Origin: Oscillospiraceae bacterium
GTDB lineage: Bacteria > Bacillota > Clostridia > Oscillospirales > Oscillospiraceae
Direction of reading: 5' to 3'
Assembly (NCBI GenBank): GCA_902798545.1
Contig: CADBWQ010000005.1
Location: 48,381 to 112,380, forward strand
DNA length: 64,000 nt
Shown: in pieces, positions 1-9,575 of the stretch
How positions within the stretch are numbered: the stretch's first letter is position 1
How the letters are laid out: each line of letters starts with the position of its first letter
Position numbers and translations under genes: made by a program
Notes under the pieces: model-generated
Seen by the model: only the letters and a program-made list of their open reading frames with translations
Database searches by the model: none
What the model was told of the DNA's origin: nothing

Positions 1-86
1 CAGAGTATCAAAAGCGGACGTATTATAGCATGGGAAGCGCCTGATGGCAAGGAAAAGCACCCGGAAGGTCAGAAAACAGATAAAAA

Positions 87-117
87 GAAAACGAAGCGGA
101 AAAACCGCTTCGTTTTC
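87..117 (+). terminator. Intrinsic terminator hairpin
   Basis: A 13-base-pair stem (GAAAACGAAGCGG against its complement) encloses an AAAAA loop. T-rich sequence lies on the 3' side and A-rich sequence on the 5' side, so it could work in both directions. It probably ends the transcript that enters from outside the window. Confidence 0.6.
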
Positions 118-286
118 TATATGATTGAGGACAAAATGAAAAAGATGAAAAACTGTTACTTGCATTCATTACTATATAGAAAGAATGTAAAAAAGTAAGG
201 AGTAATTTGTTTCATCTTTGTAAAATGTAATCATGATATTTTGCTTTACTCTCTGCATTTCGAGACTTTTCCTGAAATATGAAGTG

Positions 287-295
287 TGCTATAAT
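287..295 (+). promoter_or_regulatory. Extended -10 promoter
   Basis: TATAAT at 290-295 is preceded by TGC at 287-289, giving the TGn extended -10 form. No good -35 hexamer lies 17 bases upstream, as is usual for extended -10 promoters. It sits about 65 bases before the start of the 361-657 gene. Confidence 0.55.
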
Positions 296-360
296 TCTTT
301 AGGAGTTATCAGGATCAATACAGCCTTTATCAATAAAACCATGAAAACGGAGGAGATAAG

Positions 361-657
361 ATGAAACCACATGTCTCGGATTTCGAGCGGGGACGCAATA
401 TTGTCAGAGTACTGGTGGTGCTGGCAATCGTGCTGGGAATATCGGCGCTCATGTTTACGCAGCCTGATTCAAGAGAGCAGATGGTACTGGTCTTTGCTGC
501 CTTTGCCTGCGTGATTGCTGTGATTGTCGTGGCGAGGCTGATGTGCGTGTGTCCGCATTGTGGAAAGCGCATTGTCAGCGGCGTCCTGGTTCTGAAAGTA
601 TGCCCGCAGTGCAAGCACAGCCTGATCACAGGCCAGAAGGTAAAGACAAAACACTGA
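361..657 (+). CDS. Small membrane protein with C-terminal zinc ribbon
   Basis: This 98-residue protein has two hydrophobic segments at about residues 16-34 and 41-60. They are followed by a cytoplasmic-looking zinc-ribbon tail with CPHCGK near residue 64 and CPQCKH near residue 80, four cysteines in two CxxC pairs. A strong GGAGGAG site precedes the ATG. The arrangement of a membrane anchor plus a zinc ribbon suggests a small regulatory or scaffold protein, but I do not recognise a named family. It has its own extended -10 promoter and is separated from glpK by another promoter, so it is probably monocistronic. Confidence 0.7.
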   Translation: MKPHVSDFERGRNIVRVLVVLAIVLGISALMFTQPDSREQMVLVFAAFACVIAVIVVARLMCVCPHCGKRIVSGVLVLKVCPQCKHSLITGQKVKTKH

Positions 658-716
658 ATGAGTGCGATTCAGTCCGGAACAAAACGACGATTAACATGGA
701 ATCATACCACAAAACC

Positions 717-744
717 TTGACTTTTTTTGAAATATCAGTACAAT
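717..744 (+). promoter_or_regulatory. Sigma-A-type promoter for the glpK gene run
   Basis: TTGACT at 717-722 and TACAAT at 739-744 are separated by 16 bases. It lies about 80 bases before glpK and is the only clear promoter before the closely spaced genes that end at the terminator near 9830. Confidence 0.6.
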
Positions 745-825
745 ATACAGGATAGTTACCATAATTCTGTCGCGGCAAGACACAACTCCTGTTGAAATGA
801 GAACAGACGAAAGGAATTTGTCAGC

Positions 826-2319
826 ATGAAGTACATCATGGCGCTCGACCAGGGGACGACCAGTTCCCGCTGCATCCTCTTCGATCACAACGGAAATATA
901 TGCAGTTCTGTGCAGAAAGAATTCAAACAGATCTATCCTCAGCCCGGATGGGTTGAGCATGATGCAAATGAAATCTGGGATGTTACCCTGGAGGTTTCCC
1001 GTGCTGCGCTGGACAAGCTTGGTGCATCGGCGGAGAATGTCGCCGCTATCGGTATTACCAATCAGCGTGAGACCACGGTGATCTGGGATAAGGAGACCGG
1101 GGACCCCATTGCAAACGCAATCGTATGGCAGTGCCGCCGTACCACTGAGATTGTGGATCAGCTGGTTGCAGCCGGCTATGGCGAGACCATTCGGAAAAAA
1201 ACGGGTCTCGTGCCGGATGCCTACTTCTCCGGAACAAAGATCAAATGGCTTCTTGACCATGTTCCCGGAGCCAGACGGCGCGCAGAGGCCGGAAAACTCC
1301 TGTTTGGAACAATTGATACCTGGCTGATCTGGAAACTAACCGGCGGACGAGTCCATGTTACGGACTATACCAATGCCAGTCGTACGATGCTCTTCAATAT
1401 CCATGAGCTGAGATGGGACGAAGAACTGCTGAAGCTGATGAACATTCCGTCGAACATCCTCCCGGAGGTCAGGCCTTCCAGCGCCGTTTACGGAAAAACG
1501 GAGTTTGAACTCTACGGAGGGGAAATACCCATTGCCGGCGCGGCAGGTGACCAGCAGTGCGCGCTCTTTGGACAGTGCTGCTTTGAACCGGGCAGTATGA
1601 AGAACACCTATGGTACGGGCTGTTTTTTGCTGATGAATACCGGCAGAGAGATTGTTGAGAGCAAAAACGGCCTGGTAACCAGCATCGCAGTCGGATTCGA
1701 GGATCATGTCGAATATGCACTGGAGGGTTCGGTGTTTGTTGCGGGCGCAGCGGTGCAGTGGCTGCGGGACGAACTCAGCGTGATCTCTACGGCAGCGGAG
1801 AGCTCCGAGTATGCTGCAAGAGTGCCGGATTCAGCAGGCGGATATGTAGTTCCAGCTTTTACCGGCCTCGGTGCGCCGTATTGGAACCAACGCGCCAGAG
1901 GCGTAATCGTCGGCCTGACCCGCGGGTTTAATCGCGCCCATCTGGTTCGCGCAACGCTGGAATCCCTGGCCTATCAGACATATGACGTTGTACGTGCCAT
2001 GGAGCGCGATGCAGGAATCCACATCGGAGAGCTGAAAGTTGACGGCGGGGCATGCGCCAACAACTTTCTGATGCAGTTCCAGTCTGATCTGATTGGCAGC
2101 GATGTGGTGCGACCGAGGTGCATTGAGACAACGGCGCTGGGAGCAGCTTATCTTGCCGGACTTGCTGTCAAATACTGGGACAGCCTGGACGATGTAAAGA
2201 ACAACTGGGCTGTTGACAGAGTGTTTACGTCTACGCTTGAAGAGGAAAAGCGTGTGAAACTGCTCAACGGCTGGCACAAGGCTGTCAAGTGTGCACTGCT
2301 TTGGTCTGAGGAGGAGTGA
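826..2319 (+). CDS. glpK: Glycerol kinase
   Basis: GlpK phosphorylates glycerol to sn-glycerol 3-phosphate with ATP in the cytoplasm, feeding glycolysis and phospholipid synthesis. At 497 residues it has the usual length. The FGGY-kinase ATPase start DQGTTSSR is at residues 8-15, the glycerol-contacting NQRE is near residue 80, and a DGGACANN motif is near residue 405. The ATG at 826 follows an AAAGGAA site. No glycerol facilitator or glycerol-phosphate oxidase/dehydrogenase gene lies beside it. Its stop overlaps the GTG of the next gene (GTGA), so the two are translationally coupled. plsY, which consumes glycerol 3-phosphate, is also in this window at 47241. Confidence 0.97.
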   Translation: MKYIMALDQGTTSSRCILFDHNGNICSSVQKEFKQIYPQPGWVEHDANEIWDVTLEVSRAALDKLGASAENVAAIGITNQRETTVIWDKETGDPIANAIVWQCRRTTEIVDQLVAAGYGETIRKKTGLVPDAYFSGTKIKWLLDHVPGARRRAEAGKLLFGTIDTWLIWKLTGGRVHVTDYTNASRTMLFNIHELRWDEELLKLMNIPSNILPEVRPSSAVYGKTEFELYGGEIPIAGAAGDQQCALFGQCCFEPGSMKNTYGTGCFLLMNTGREIVESKNGLVTSIAVGFEDHVEYALEGSVFVAGAAVQWLRDELSVISTAAESSEYAARVPDSAGGYVVPAFTGLGAPYWNQRARGVIVGLTRGFNRAHLVRATLESLAYQTYDVVRAMERDAGIHIGELKVDGGACANNFLMQFQSDLIGSDVVRPRCIETTALGAAYLAGLAVKYWDSLDDVKNNWAVDRVFTSTLEEEKRVKLLNGWHKAVKCALLWSEEE

Positions 2320-3137
2320 GAGTGGAACTGACGAAGCTGAAATCCTGTGAGCTTTTCCTTTTTGACATGGATGGAACGCTTTACCTAGGGGACAATGTGT
2401 ATCCCGGCGCCCATGAATTGATGGAAGCGCTGCCCACCCTCGGAAAACGCTATATCTATCTGACAAACAATTCCTCCCGGGCCGGAACGGACTATATTAC
2501 GCGACTGCGTCGGCTTGGCTTTCCGTGTGAGGCAGAGAACGTCTTCACCTCTGGAATGGCAACAGGCCTGTATCTAAACCAGAATTATCCAGGAGCTACG
2601 GTTTATCTTGCCGGTACAAGAGCGTTCTACAAGGAACTGCAGAGCTATGGAATCAATCTGGTGAATGATGAACTCGGACACACGGAGGCGAAGCAGGTCG
2701 ACGTTGTCGTGCAGGGCTTTGATATGGAACTGGTCTATGAGAAGCTGAATCTTGCATGTCACTTCCTTCGTCGCGGCGCTGCCTTTATAGCAGCAAACCC
2801 TGACTGGGTATGCCCAATGCCGGAGGACGAGGTACTGCCGGACTGCGGCAGCATCTGTGCGCTGCTTACGGCCTCCAGTGGCGTGAAGCCCACATATATC
2901 GGTAAGCCTAATCGGAATATGATCGATGTTATTTCCCGACAGACCGGTATCCCAAATGAACGGATCTGCGCAGTAGGTGACCGCCTGTATACGGATATTG
3001 CCGTCGCACAGAACGCGGGAGCGGTTTCGGTGCTGGTACTCTCAGGCGAGACCACGCCGGAGATGGCGGCTGCGGCAGAGAGACAGCCGGACTATACACT
3101 TCCCTCTGTAAAAGAGCTCCTGGAAGCCTTATGCTGA
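2316..3137 (+). CDS. HAD-IIA family phosphatase (NagD/p-nitrophenylphosphatase-like)
   Basis: A 273-residue cytoplasmic haloacid-dehalogenase hydrolase of subfamily IIA. Motif I is DMDGT at residues 17-21 (nucleophile Asp17), motif II is in LTNNSSR near residue 50, the lysine motif GKPN is near residue 196, and motif [11 protein letters not shown] is near residue 220. Members dephosphorylate small sugar phosphates or nucleotides; in some organisms relatives act on phosphoglycolate or glycerol phosphate. Coupling to glpK through a 4-base overlap makes glycerol 3-phosphate a plausible but unproven substrate. The GTG at 2316 is used because it sits in the glpK stop overlap and has GAGGAG upstream; GTG 2322 is an alternative. 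Confidence 0.85.
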   Translation: MRVELTKLKSCELFLFDMDGTLYLGDNVYPGAHELMEALPTLGKRYIYLTNNSSRAGTDYITRLRRLGFPCEAENVFTSGMATGLYLNQNYPGATVYLAGTRAFYKELQSYGINLVNDELGHTEAKQVDVVVQGFDMELVYEKLNLACHFLRRGAAFIAANPDWVCPMPEDEVLPDCGSICALLTASSGVKPTYIGKPNRNMIDVISRQTGIPNERICAVGDRLYTDIAVAQNAGAVSVLVLSGETTPEMAAAAERQPDYTLPSVKELLEALC

Positions 3138-4888
3138 CCGCGTCCTTCGCTTTTGCGGTTGCCTGTTTTGCCCTGCTGCTTTTGTTCTATTCCGGCATGC
3201 CGCCACTGAGGAGCTGTGAGCTGCCGGCACCGGGCAATTTAAACGAGCCGGATCGACAGAACCGGCTCGCTGTCATGCTGATTACAGTTGTTTATGCTTT
3301 TGCTGCATTCTGGAATCTGGGCAACACGGTATCACCACAGACCTTTACTCCGATGGAAGGACGCAGCGCAGTATTTGAACTGACCGCAGATGAGATGCCA
3401 TACCGCCTGGTACTGTTTCCGGGCGTCGGACAGGGAAACTACAGTGTTGAGTATTCGAACGATGCGGAAGGCTGGTATCCTCTGTGTACATTCAACCAGG
3501 ATCATGTGGCTGTGCTGAAGTGGCAGTATATCCAGCTGGATCTGCCCCGTCAGCCTCGATATGTCCGGGTCATATGCACCTCTGGCTCGCCATGGCTCGG
3601 AGAGGCGATGCTGCAGGATGTGGCAGGGCGACCGATCGCAGCTGTATCGTCCATCCCCGCACTCACTGATGAGGCACACTGTGTACCTGAAGCGATGGAC
3701 TATAAGAACTCGTCTTATTTTGACGAGATCTACCATGCCAGAACAGCCTGGGAGCACCTGAAAGGAATCTGGCCGTATGAGATTTCGCATCCGCCTCTCG
3801 GAAAAGAGATCCTCGCTCTTGGCATCCTCCTGTTCGGCATGACACCCTTTGGGTGGCGCTTCTCGGGGACTTGTATCGGAGTCCTGATGCTGCCGGTGAT
3901 GTATCTTTTCCTTAAGAGGCTCTACGGGCGCGGAAGAGTTCCGGTTCTTGGAACTGTATTGCTGGCGGCCGGATTCATGCATTACGTTCAGACCCGGATT
4001 GCAACTGTCGACAGTTATGCAGTATTCTTCATCCTGCTGATGTACTATTTCATGTTTGGATGGCTGCAAGATCACAGACTCCGTGATCTTGCCCTGAGCG
4101 GAATTGCTTTCGGCTTTGGGGCTGCTTCCAAATGGACCTGTCTGTATGCAGGCGCAGGCCTTGGTATTCTCTGGCTGGAGCATTGGATCCGGACCCTATG
4201 GGAGGAACGCGGTGGATGTCTCTGCCGATTTATCAGAAATGTATTGTTCTGTGTGGTTTTCTTTGTCCTGATTCCAGGCCTGATCTACTATCTCAGCTAC
4301 CTCCCGTACGGAGTAGCTCAGAACGCCCCGCTCTTCAGCAGAGATTATACAAAAATTGTTCTGGAAAACCAAAGCTTCATGTTCAGCTACCATGCCAATA
4401 TCAAAGCAGAGCACCCGTATTCTTCCCGCTGGTATCAGTGGATTCTGGATATTCGACCGATCTTGTATTACCTGGATTATTTCCCGAATAACAGACGTGT
4501 CAGCATTGCCGCTTTTGTTAATCCAATGGTCTGCTGGGGAGGTCTGCTGAGCAACCTGGTGCTGCTTTTCATGGCTGTCGGAAGACATGACCGAACTGCG
4601 GCGTTTATCCTGGTGGGCTATGCTTCCGGACTGATTCCCTGGATGTTTATTTCAAGGCTCACCTTTGAGTACCACTATTTTGCCTCAGCAGCGTTCCTGA
4701 TTCCTGCAATCTGCTATGTTTTTGCCCTGATCGAACGAAACAGACCCGGACACGGGTACTACACGATTGGGTTCACGGTTGTTACCGTACTGTTATTCTT
4801 CCTGTTTTTCCCGGTCCTGAACGGTATTCCGATCGACAATGACCTGGGATCAAGGCTGCTGGGCTGGCTTCCCAGCTGGCCAATCTGA
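3131..4888 (+). CDS. PMT-family membrane glycosyltransferase with discoidin-like loop domain
   Basis: A 585-residue polytopic membrane protein related to dolichyl-phosphate-mannose protein mannosyltransferases (GT39/GT-C fold). A first membrane helix at about residues 1-20 and a second near 45-62 are followed by roughly 130 extracytoplasmic residues resembling an F5/8 type C (discoidin) sugar-binding fold. Then come the catalytic FDEIYH motif near residue 196 with a following SHPPLGK, and many further helices. The family transfers a sugar from a polyprenyl phosphate to protein or glycan on the outer face. Its ATG overlaps the end of the HAD gene by 7 bases. Acceptor and sugar donor cannot be told from sequence. 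Confidence 0.8.
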   Translation: MLTASFAFAVACFALLLLFYSGMPPLRSCELPAPGNLNEPDRQNRLAVMLITVVYAFAAFWNLGNTVSPQTFTPMEGRSAVFELTADEMPYRLVLFPGVGQGNYSVEYSNDAEGWYPLCTFNQDHVAVLKWQYIQLDLPRQPRYVRVICTSGSPWLGEAMLQDVAGRPIAAVSSIPALTDEAHCVPEAMDYKNSSYFDEIYHARTAWEHLKGIWPYEISHPPLGKEILALGILLFGMTPFGWRFSGTCIGVLMLPVMYLFLKRLYGRGRVPVLGTVLLAAGFMHYVQTRIATVDSYAVFFILLMYYFMFGWLQDHRLRDLALSGIAFGFGAASKWTCLYAGAGLGILWLEHWIRTLWEERGGCLCRFIRNVLFCVVFFVLIPGLIYYLSYLPYGVAQNAPLFSRDYTKIVLENQSFMFSYHANIKAEHPYSSRWYQWILDIRPILYYLDYFPNNRRVSIAAFVNPMVCWGGLLSNLVLLFMAVGRHDRTAAFILVGYASGLIPWMFISRLTFEYHYFASAAFLIPAICYVFALIERNRPGHGYYTIGFTVVTVLLFFLFFPVLNGIPIDNDLGSRLLGWLPSWPI

Positions 4889-4933
4889 CACGGCGCTCAT
4901 AAGGGGGCCGGATTACGGAAAGGAGTCAGATTA

Positions 4934-5209
4934 TTGGACCTGCATTCAATCCTCATCGATGCCGGTATGATCGCATTTGCGATTCTGCTGGTTTATGTCG
5001 TGGTCAAGATTCTCGCAAAGCCGATTAAAGCGCTGGTGAAATTCCTGATCCATGCGGCAACCGGAATTCTGGTGTTCTATATCGTAAACTATATCGGCAA
5101 CAGGTTCTTCGGGTTTTATATGGACCCAACCAATCTCAGGCTGGTCATTGCCGGCATTGGCGGTGTTCCCGGCGTAATTCTCATGGTGCTGTATCAGCTG
5201 TTGTTCTGA
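4934..5209 (+). CDS. BofA-like pro-sigma-K processing regulator family protein
   Basis: This 91-residue protein is almost entirely hydrophobic, with segments at about residues 8-27, 35-55 and 62-90. It ends in the GVPGVILMVLYQLL signature of the BofA family. In Bacillus BofA sits in the mother-cell membrane and holds SpoIVFB inactive until the forespore signal arrives. The start is TTG 4934, with GGAG about 10 bases before it. The gene lies between a glycosyltransferase and the topoisomerase genes rather than beside recR, its usual Bacillus neighbour. It supports a sporulating ancestry; a direct role here is inferred from family only. Confidence 0.75.
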   Translation: MDLHSILIDAGMIAFAILLVYVVVKILAKPIKALVKFLIHAATGILVFYIVNYIGNRFFGFYMDPTNLRLVIAGIGGVPGVILMVLYQLLF

Positions 5210-5248
5210 TTTCACTCACCGATTGATAAATTGATTCTGGAGTGCAAT

Positions 5249-7273
5249 ATGCCAAAAGCAAAAACGACTACCAAAAGCTCAATAAGCCCCGAGTACGGCA
5301 ACGAGAGCATTTCTCAGCTTCAGGGGCCGGACCGTGTCCGACTGCGTCCGGGTGTTATTTTCGGCTCGGACGGACTGGATGGTTGTGAACATGCGGTCTT
5401 TGAAATTCTTTCCAACTCCATCGATGAGGCGCGCGAGGGTTTCGGAGATCTCATCACGCTGACCTATTACCAGGATAAATCCATAGAAGTCGAAGATTTT
5501 GGACGCGGCTGTCCGCTGGACTGGAACAGCCGGGAACAGAGATGGAACTGGGAACTGGTTTACTGTGAACTCTATGCCGGCGGCAAATACAACAACAATA
5601 CTGAAGGCGGAGACTACGGTTTTGCTCTTGGCCTGAACGGACTCGGAGCGTGTGCTACTCAGTATGCATCCCGGTATATGGAAGTCACGGTACGTCGTGA
5701 TGGCTTCCGGTATGACCTGCGTTTCGAGAAGGGATACCCTGTCGGAAAAGCCGGTCAGGAACTTCGAAAGTCCGAGGCCGACCGGAAAAAAACCGGCACC
5801 ACTACCCGATGGCTGCCGGATCTGGATGTTTTTACGGATATCGATATTCCTGCAGAATACTTTGATGATGTTCTGAAACGCCAGGCGGTCGCAAATGCCG
5901 GCATCACGTTCCGTCTGCGGCTGGAAAAGCCGACAGGAGGCTTCGAAAGCAGAGATTTTGTCTATCCCAACGGCATCACGGACTATGTGACGGAACTGGC
6001 CGGAGATGGTCCGCTGACGGCACCTTATTTCGTTCAGACAGAGCGGCGCGGACGCGACCGCGAGGATAAGGATGAGTACCGGGTGAAGATCTCCTGTGCA
6101 TTTTGTTTCTCCAACAGGGTCAATGCGCTGGAGTATTATCATAACTCTTCGTGGCTTGAAAACGGTGGCGCACCGGATAAGGCTGTGAAAAGTGCATTTC
6201 TTTCGTCCATAGACGCTTATATCCGCAATGCCGGCAAGTACCAGAAAAACGAGTCGACAATACGGTTCCAGGATATTCAGGACTGCCTGGTTCTGGTGAC
6301 CAACTGCTTCTCGACGCAGACTTCATATGAAAACCAGACCAAGAAAGCCATTAACAACCGCTTCATTCAGACGGCCATGACAGAATTCCTGAAGGAGCAG
6401 CTGGAGGTCTACTTCCTAGAGAACAAACCGGAGGCGGACCGCATCGCTGATCAGGTCCTTGTCAACAAGCGCAGCCGCGAGACTGCGGAACGTGCCCGCC
6501 AGGGCATGAAGAAGAAGCTCTCCGGCTCCATTGATATTGCAAACCGTGTTCAGAAGTTTGTCGACTGCAGGAGCCGCGATCCCGAACGCAGGGAAATCTA
6601 TATCGTGGAGGGTGATTCGGCTCTCGGAGCATGCAAGCTCTCCCGGGACGCGGAATTCCAGGGCATCATGCCGGTTCGAGGCAAGATCCTGAACTGTCTT
6701 AAAGCGGATTATATCCGCATATTCAAGTCAGACGTCATCACCGACCTGATGAAAGTGTTGGGCTGCGGCGTCGAAGTGAAAGACAAACACACAAAGGATC
6801 TCGCATCCTTTGACCTCGGTGCGTTGCGCTGGAACAAGATTATCATCTGCACGGATGCTGACGTTGACGGATATCAGATCCGCACCCTGATTCTCACCAT
6901 GCTCTACCGGCTGGTTCCAACTCTGATTCGGGAGGGCTTTGTCTATATCGCGGAATCTCCTCTGTATGAGATCAATGCGAAAGGGAAAACCTGGTTCGCA
7001 TATACAGAGAAGGAAAAGGCAGAGATTCTCTCCGGAATCAAAAACACAAAAGTCAGTATTTCCCGCTCCAAAGGACTCGGCGAGAATGACCCGGACATGA
7101 TGTGGCTTACGACAATGAATCCGGAGACCCGCCGTCTGATCAAGGTTATGCCGGAGGATGCAGAACGCATGGCACAGGTCTTTGAACTGCTTCTGGGGGA
7201 CAATCTTGAGGGGCGTAAGGCTCACATCGCTGAATTCGGCGCCAACTTCCTGGATCAGGCTGATCTGTCTTAA
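5249..7273 (+). CDS. parE: Type IIA topoisomerase subunit B (ParE/GyrB family)
   Basis: ATPase subunit of a type IIA topoisomerase that partners the A subunit directly downstream; the pair relaxes or decatenates DNA. From the ATG at 5249 it is 674 residues. The GHKL ATP-binding domain carries the NSIDEA motif near residue 55 and a glycine-rich lid GLNGLGA near 128. The TOPRIM domain carries EGDSALG near 453 and the metal-binding DADVDG near 534. ATG 5249 is preferred over the upstream TTG 5231 because TGGAG sits 6 bases before it. The sequence is divergent from classical GyrB, so this is more likely the topoisomerase IV-like second set; gyrase itself is not in the window. Confidence 0.85.
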   Translation: MPKAKTTTKSSISPEYGNESISQLQGPDRVRLRPGVIFGSDGLDGCEHAVFEILSNSIDEAREGFGDLITLTYYQDKSIEVEDFGRGCPLDWNSREQRWNWELVYCELYAGGKYNNNTEGGDYGFALGLNGLGACATQYASRYMEVTVRRDGFRYDLRFEKGYPVGKAGQELRKSEADRKKTGTTTRWLPDLDVFTDIDIPAEYFDDVLKRQAVANAGITFRLRLEKPTGGFESRDFVYPNGITDYVTELAGDGPLTAPYFVQTERRGRDREDKDEYRVKISCAFCFSNRVNALEYYHNSSWLENGGAPDKAVKSAFLSSIDAYIRNAGKYQKNESTIRFQDIQDCLVLVTNCFSTQTSYENQTKKAINNRFIQTAMTEFLKEQLEVYFLENKPEADRIADQVLVNKRSRETAERARQGMKKKLSGSIDIANRVQKFVDCRSRDPERREIYIVEGDSALGACKLSRDAEFQGIMPVRGKILNCLKADYIRIFKSDVITDLMKVLGCGVEVKDKHTKDLASFDLGALRWNKIIICTDADVDGYQIRTLILTMLYRLVPTLIREGFVYIAESPLYEINAKGKTWFAYTEKEKAEILSGIKNTKVSISRSKGLGENDPDMMWLTTMNPETRRLIKVMPEDAERMAQVFELLLGDNLEGRKAHIAEFGANFLDQADLS

Positions 7274-7307
7274 CAGCCCGCTGCCTGATCAAAGAAGGTA
7301 ATTGCTT

Positions 7308-9548
7308 ATGAGAAAGAAAAAAACAACTGAAAACCAGACGCGTCCGGCAGATAACCCCAATGTTCTCGGACTTCGCGGAGAGACCACGGAACAGGCCATC
7401 ACCGAAACGCTGGAGCAAAACTACATGCCCTATGCCATGAGTGTCATCGTCTCCCGTGCCATCCCGGAGATTGATGGCTTCAAACCATCCCATCGGAAAC
7501 TGCTGTATACGATGTATAAAATGGGACTGCTGACGGGACCGCGGACAAAGAGCGCCAATATCGTAGGGCAGACTATGAAGCTCAATCCGCACGGAGATGC
7601 CGCAATCTATGAGACCATGGTGCGTCTCTCCATGGGAAACCAGGCATTGCTAACACCATTTGTCGATTCCAAGGGCAACTTCGGCAAGGTTTACTCCAGA
7701 GATATGTCCTATGCTGCCTCGCGTTATACCGAGGCAAAACTCTCAAAGATCTGCACAGCGCTGTTTGAAGATATCGATAAAGATGCCATCGACTTTGTCG
7801 AAAACTACGACGGGACCATGCAGGAGCCGACGCTGCTTCCCACAGCGTTTCCGAATGTTCTGGTTTCGGCCAACTCCGGAATCGCTGTCGGCATGGCGAG
7901 CCAGATCTGTGGATTCAACCTCAATGAGGTCTGTAATGCGGCGATTGCGCTGCTGCGTGATGGGGAAGCAGATCTTCTGAGCATCATGCCTGCGCCCGAT
8001 TTTCCGACCGGAGCGGAGATTCTCTATGATCGTGCTGCCATGGAGACGGTATATCGGACCGGGCGCGGGAGCATCCAGGTCCGGGCAAAATGGCGCTATC
8101 TCTCCAAAGAGAATATGATCGAGATTACGGAGATACCATATACCGCGACCTGTGAGGCGATTCTCGACAAAGTTGCAGAACTCATCAAGACGGGCAAGGT
8201 ACGCGAGATCAATGACATGAGGGATGAGACAGATTTGTCAGGTCTGCGGCTTGCGATCGATCTCAAACGCGGAGCGGATCCGGACCGGCTTATGCAAAAG
8301 CTTTTCAAATCCACACCGCTTCAGGACGCATTCCCCTGCAACTTCAACATCCTCATTGCAGGAAATCCCCGTGTTATGGGTGTCCGGGAAATCCTGGATG
8401 AATGGATCGCCTGGCGTACAGAGTGTGTGCGGCGCCGGATCTATCATGAACTCGAGGGTAAAAAAGACAAGCTCCACCTGCTGCTTGGCCTGCAGAAAAT
8501 CCTTTTGGATATCGACAGGGCTATCGAGATCATCCGCAACACGGAACTGGAATCTGACGTGGTTCCGAATCTGATGGTGGGATTCGGCATTGATGAAAAG
8601 CAGGCTGAGTTCGTAGCGGAGATCAGGCTGAGAAATATTAACCGTGAGTATATTCTGCGCAGGACGGCAGAGACAGATTCGCTGGAAAGAGACATCGCAT
8701 CTCTGGAAAGTGTTTTGAACAGCCGTCGGAAGCTGCGCAGCGTTCTGATTGATGAACTCACAAAGATCAACAAGCAGTTTCCGACGCCCCGCCGCAGTAC
8801 AATTGTCTATGAGGACGAGATGCCGGAGCTGGAAATTGAAGAGGAACCGGATACCGACCCCGTGACGGTTTTCCTCTCCAGAGAGGGCTACTTCAAGAAG
8901 ATTACACCGCAGTCCCTGCGTATGAGCGGAGAGCAGAAATATAAGGAAGGGGACAGCCTGCGTCGCAGCATTGAGACAGCCAACAACCACGAACTGCTCT
9001 TCTTCACAGACCGCCAGCAGGTTTACCGCCTTCGTCTCAGTGAGGTAGAGCCAACAAAAGCTTCGGTTCTCGGCAGCTATCTGCCGACAGAACTGAAAAT
9101 GGATGAAGGAGAGAGTATCCTGGATATGGTAGATCCCGGGGACTACAGCGGAACGCTGGTCATGGCCTTTGCCAACGGTAAGCTTGCACATGTACCTTTA
9201 GAGGCGTGGCAGACAAAGACGTATCGAAAGAAGCTGCTCAATGCCTATTCGGACAAGAGCCCGCTTGTAGGACTGGTCCACCTGCATGATGCGGCGGACC
9301 TTGCACTGTTTACAGATGACGGGCGCTGTCTGGTGCTGAATACCTCCATGCTCACACCGAAGCCCACCCGCAATACCCAGGGCGTGGCAGTTGTAAGCCT
9401 ACGCGGGAGAAAGCAATTGCAGCGCATTGCAGAAGTGGAGCATGCGGGACTCTCTGATCCTGCACGCTATCGTGCCCGCACCATTCCCAAAGCCCCGGTC
9501 GCACTCACGCCTGAGGATAAAGGTGAGGTGCAGCTCAGCCTGCTGTGA
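7308..9548 (+). CDS. parC: Type IIA topoisomerase subunit A (ParC/GyrA family)
   Basis: DNA breakage-reunion subunit, 746 residues from ATG 7308. The N-terminal winged-helix domain carries the catalytic tyrosine Tyr140 in SRYTEAKL. Tower and coiled-coil regions follow, and then a C-terminal beta-propeller of roughly 220 residues. I see no GyrA-box (QRRGGKG-like) in the propeller, which favours a topoisomerase IV-type enzyme over gyrase. ATG 7308 has AAGAAGG about 10 bases upstream; the in-frame TTG at 7302 is too close to that site. The gap to parE is 34 bases, so the two are co-transcribed. Confidence 0.87.
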   Translation: MRKKKTTENQTRPADNPNVLGLRGETTEQAITETLEQNYMPYAMSVIVSRAIPEIDGFKPSHRKLLYTMYKMGLLTGPRTKSANIVGQTMKLNPHGDAAIYETMVRLSMGNQALLTPFVDSKGNFGKVYSRDMSYAASRYTEAKLSKICTALFEDIDKDAIDFVENYDGTMQEPTLLPTAFPNVLVSANSGIAVGMASQICGFNLNEVCNAAIALLRDGEADLLSIMPAPDFPTGAEILYDRAAMETVYRTGRGSIQVRAKWRYLSKENMIEITEIPYTATCEAILDKVAELIKTGKVREINDMRDETDLSGLRLAIDLKRGADPDRLMQKLFKSTPLQDAFPCNFNILIAGNPRVMGVREILDEWIAWRTECVRRRIYHELEGKKDKLHLLLGLQKILLDIDRAIEIIRNTELESDVVPNLMVGFGIDEKQAEFVAEIRLRNINREYILRRTAETDSLERDIASLESVLNSRRKLRSVLIDELTKINKQFPTPRRSTIVYEDEMPELEIEEEPDTDPVTVFLSREGYFKKITPQSLRMSGEQKYKEGDSLRRSIETANNHELLFFTDRQQVYRLRLSEVEPTKASVLGSYLPTELKMDEGESILDMVDPGDYSGTLVMAFANGKLAHVPLEAWQTKTYRKKLLNAYSDKSPLVGLVHLHDAADLALFTDDGRCLVLNTSMLTPKPTRNTQGVAVVSLRGRKQLQRIAEVEHAGLSDPARYRARTIPKAPVALTPEDKGEVQLSLL

Positions 9549-9575
9549 TGCAAATATCATTCAGGAGGAACAAAG

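Larger units (their letters stand above)
1..360. other. Left edge and upstream region of the first complete gene
   Basis: No complete gene is visible here. Two plus-strand frames are open from the window edge: one closes at a TGA at 42-44, the other runs to a TAA at 196-198. Either could be the tail of a gene lying mostly outside the window; the first is more natural because a hairpin follows it at 87-117. The rest is AT-rich and contains the promoter of the 361-657 gene. Nothing else was recognised. Confidence 0.4.
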
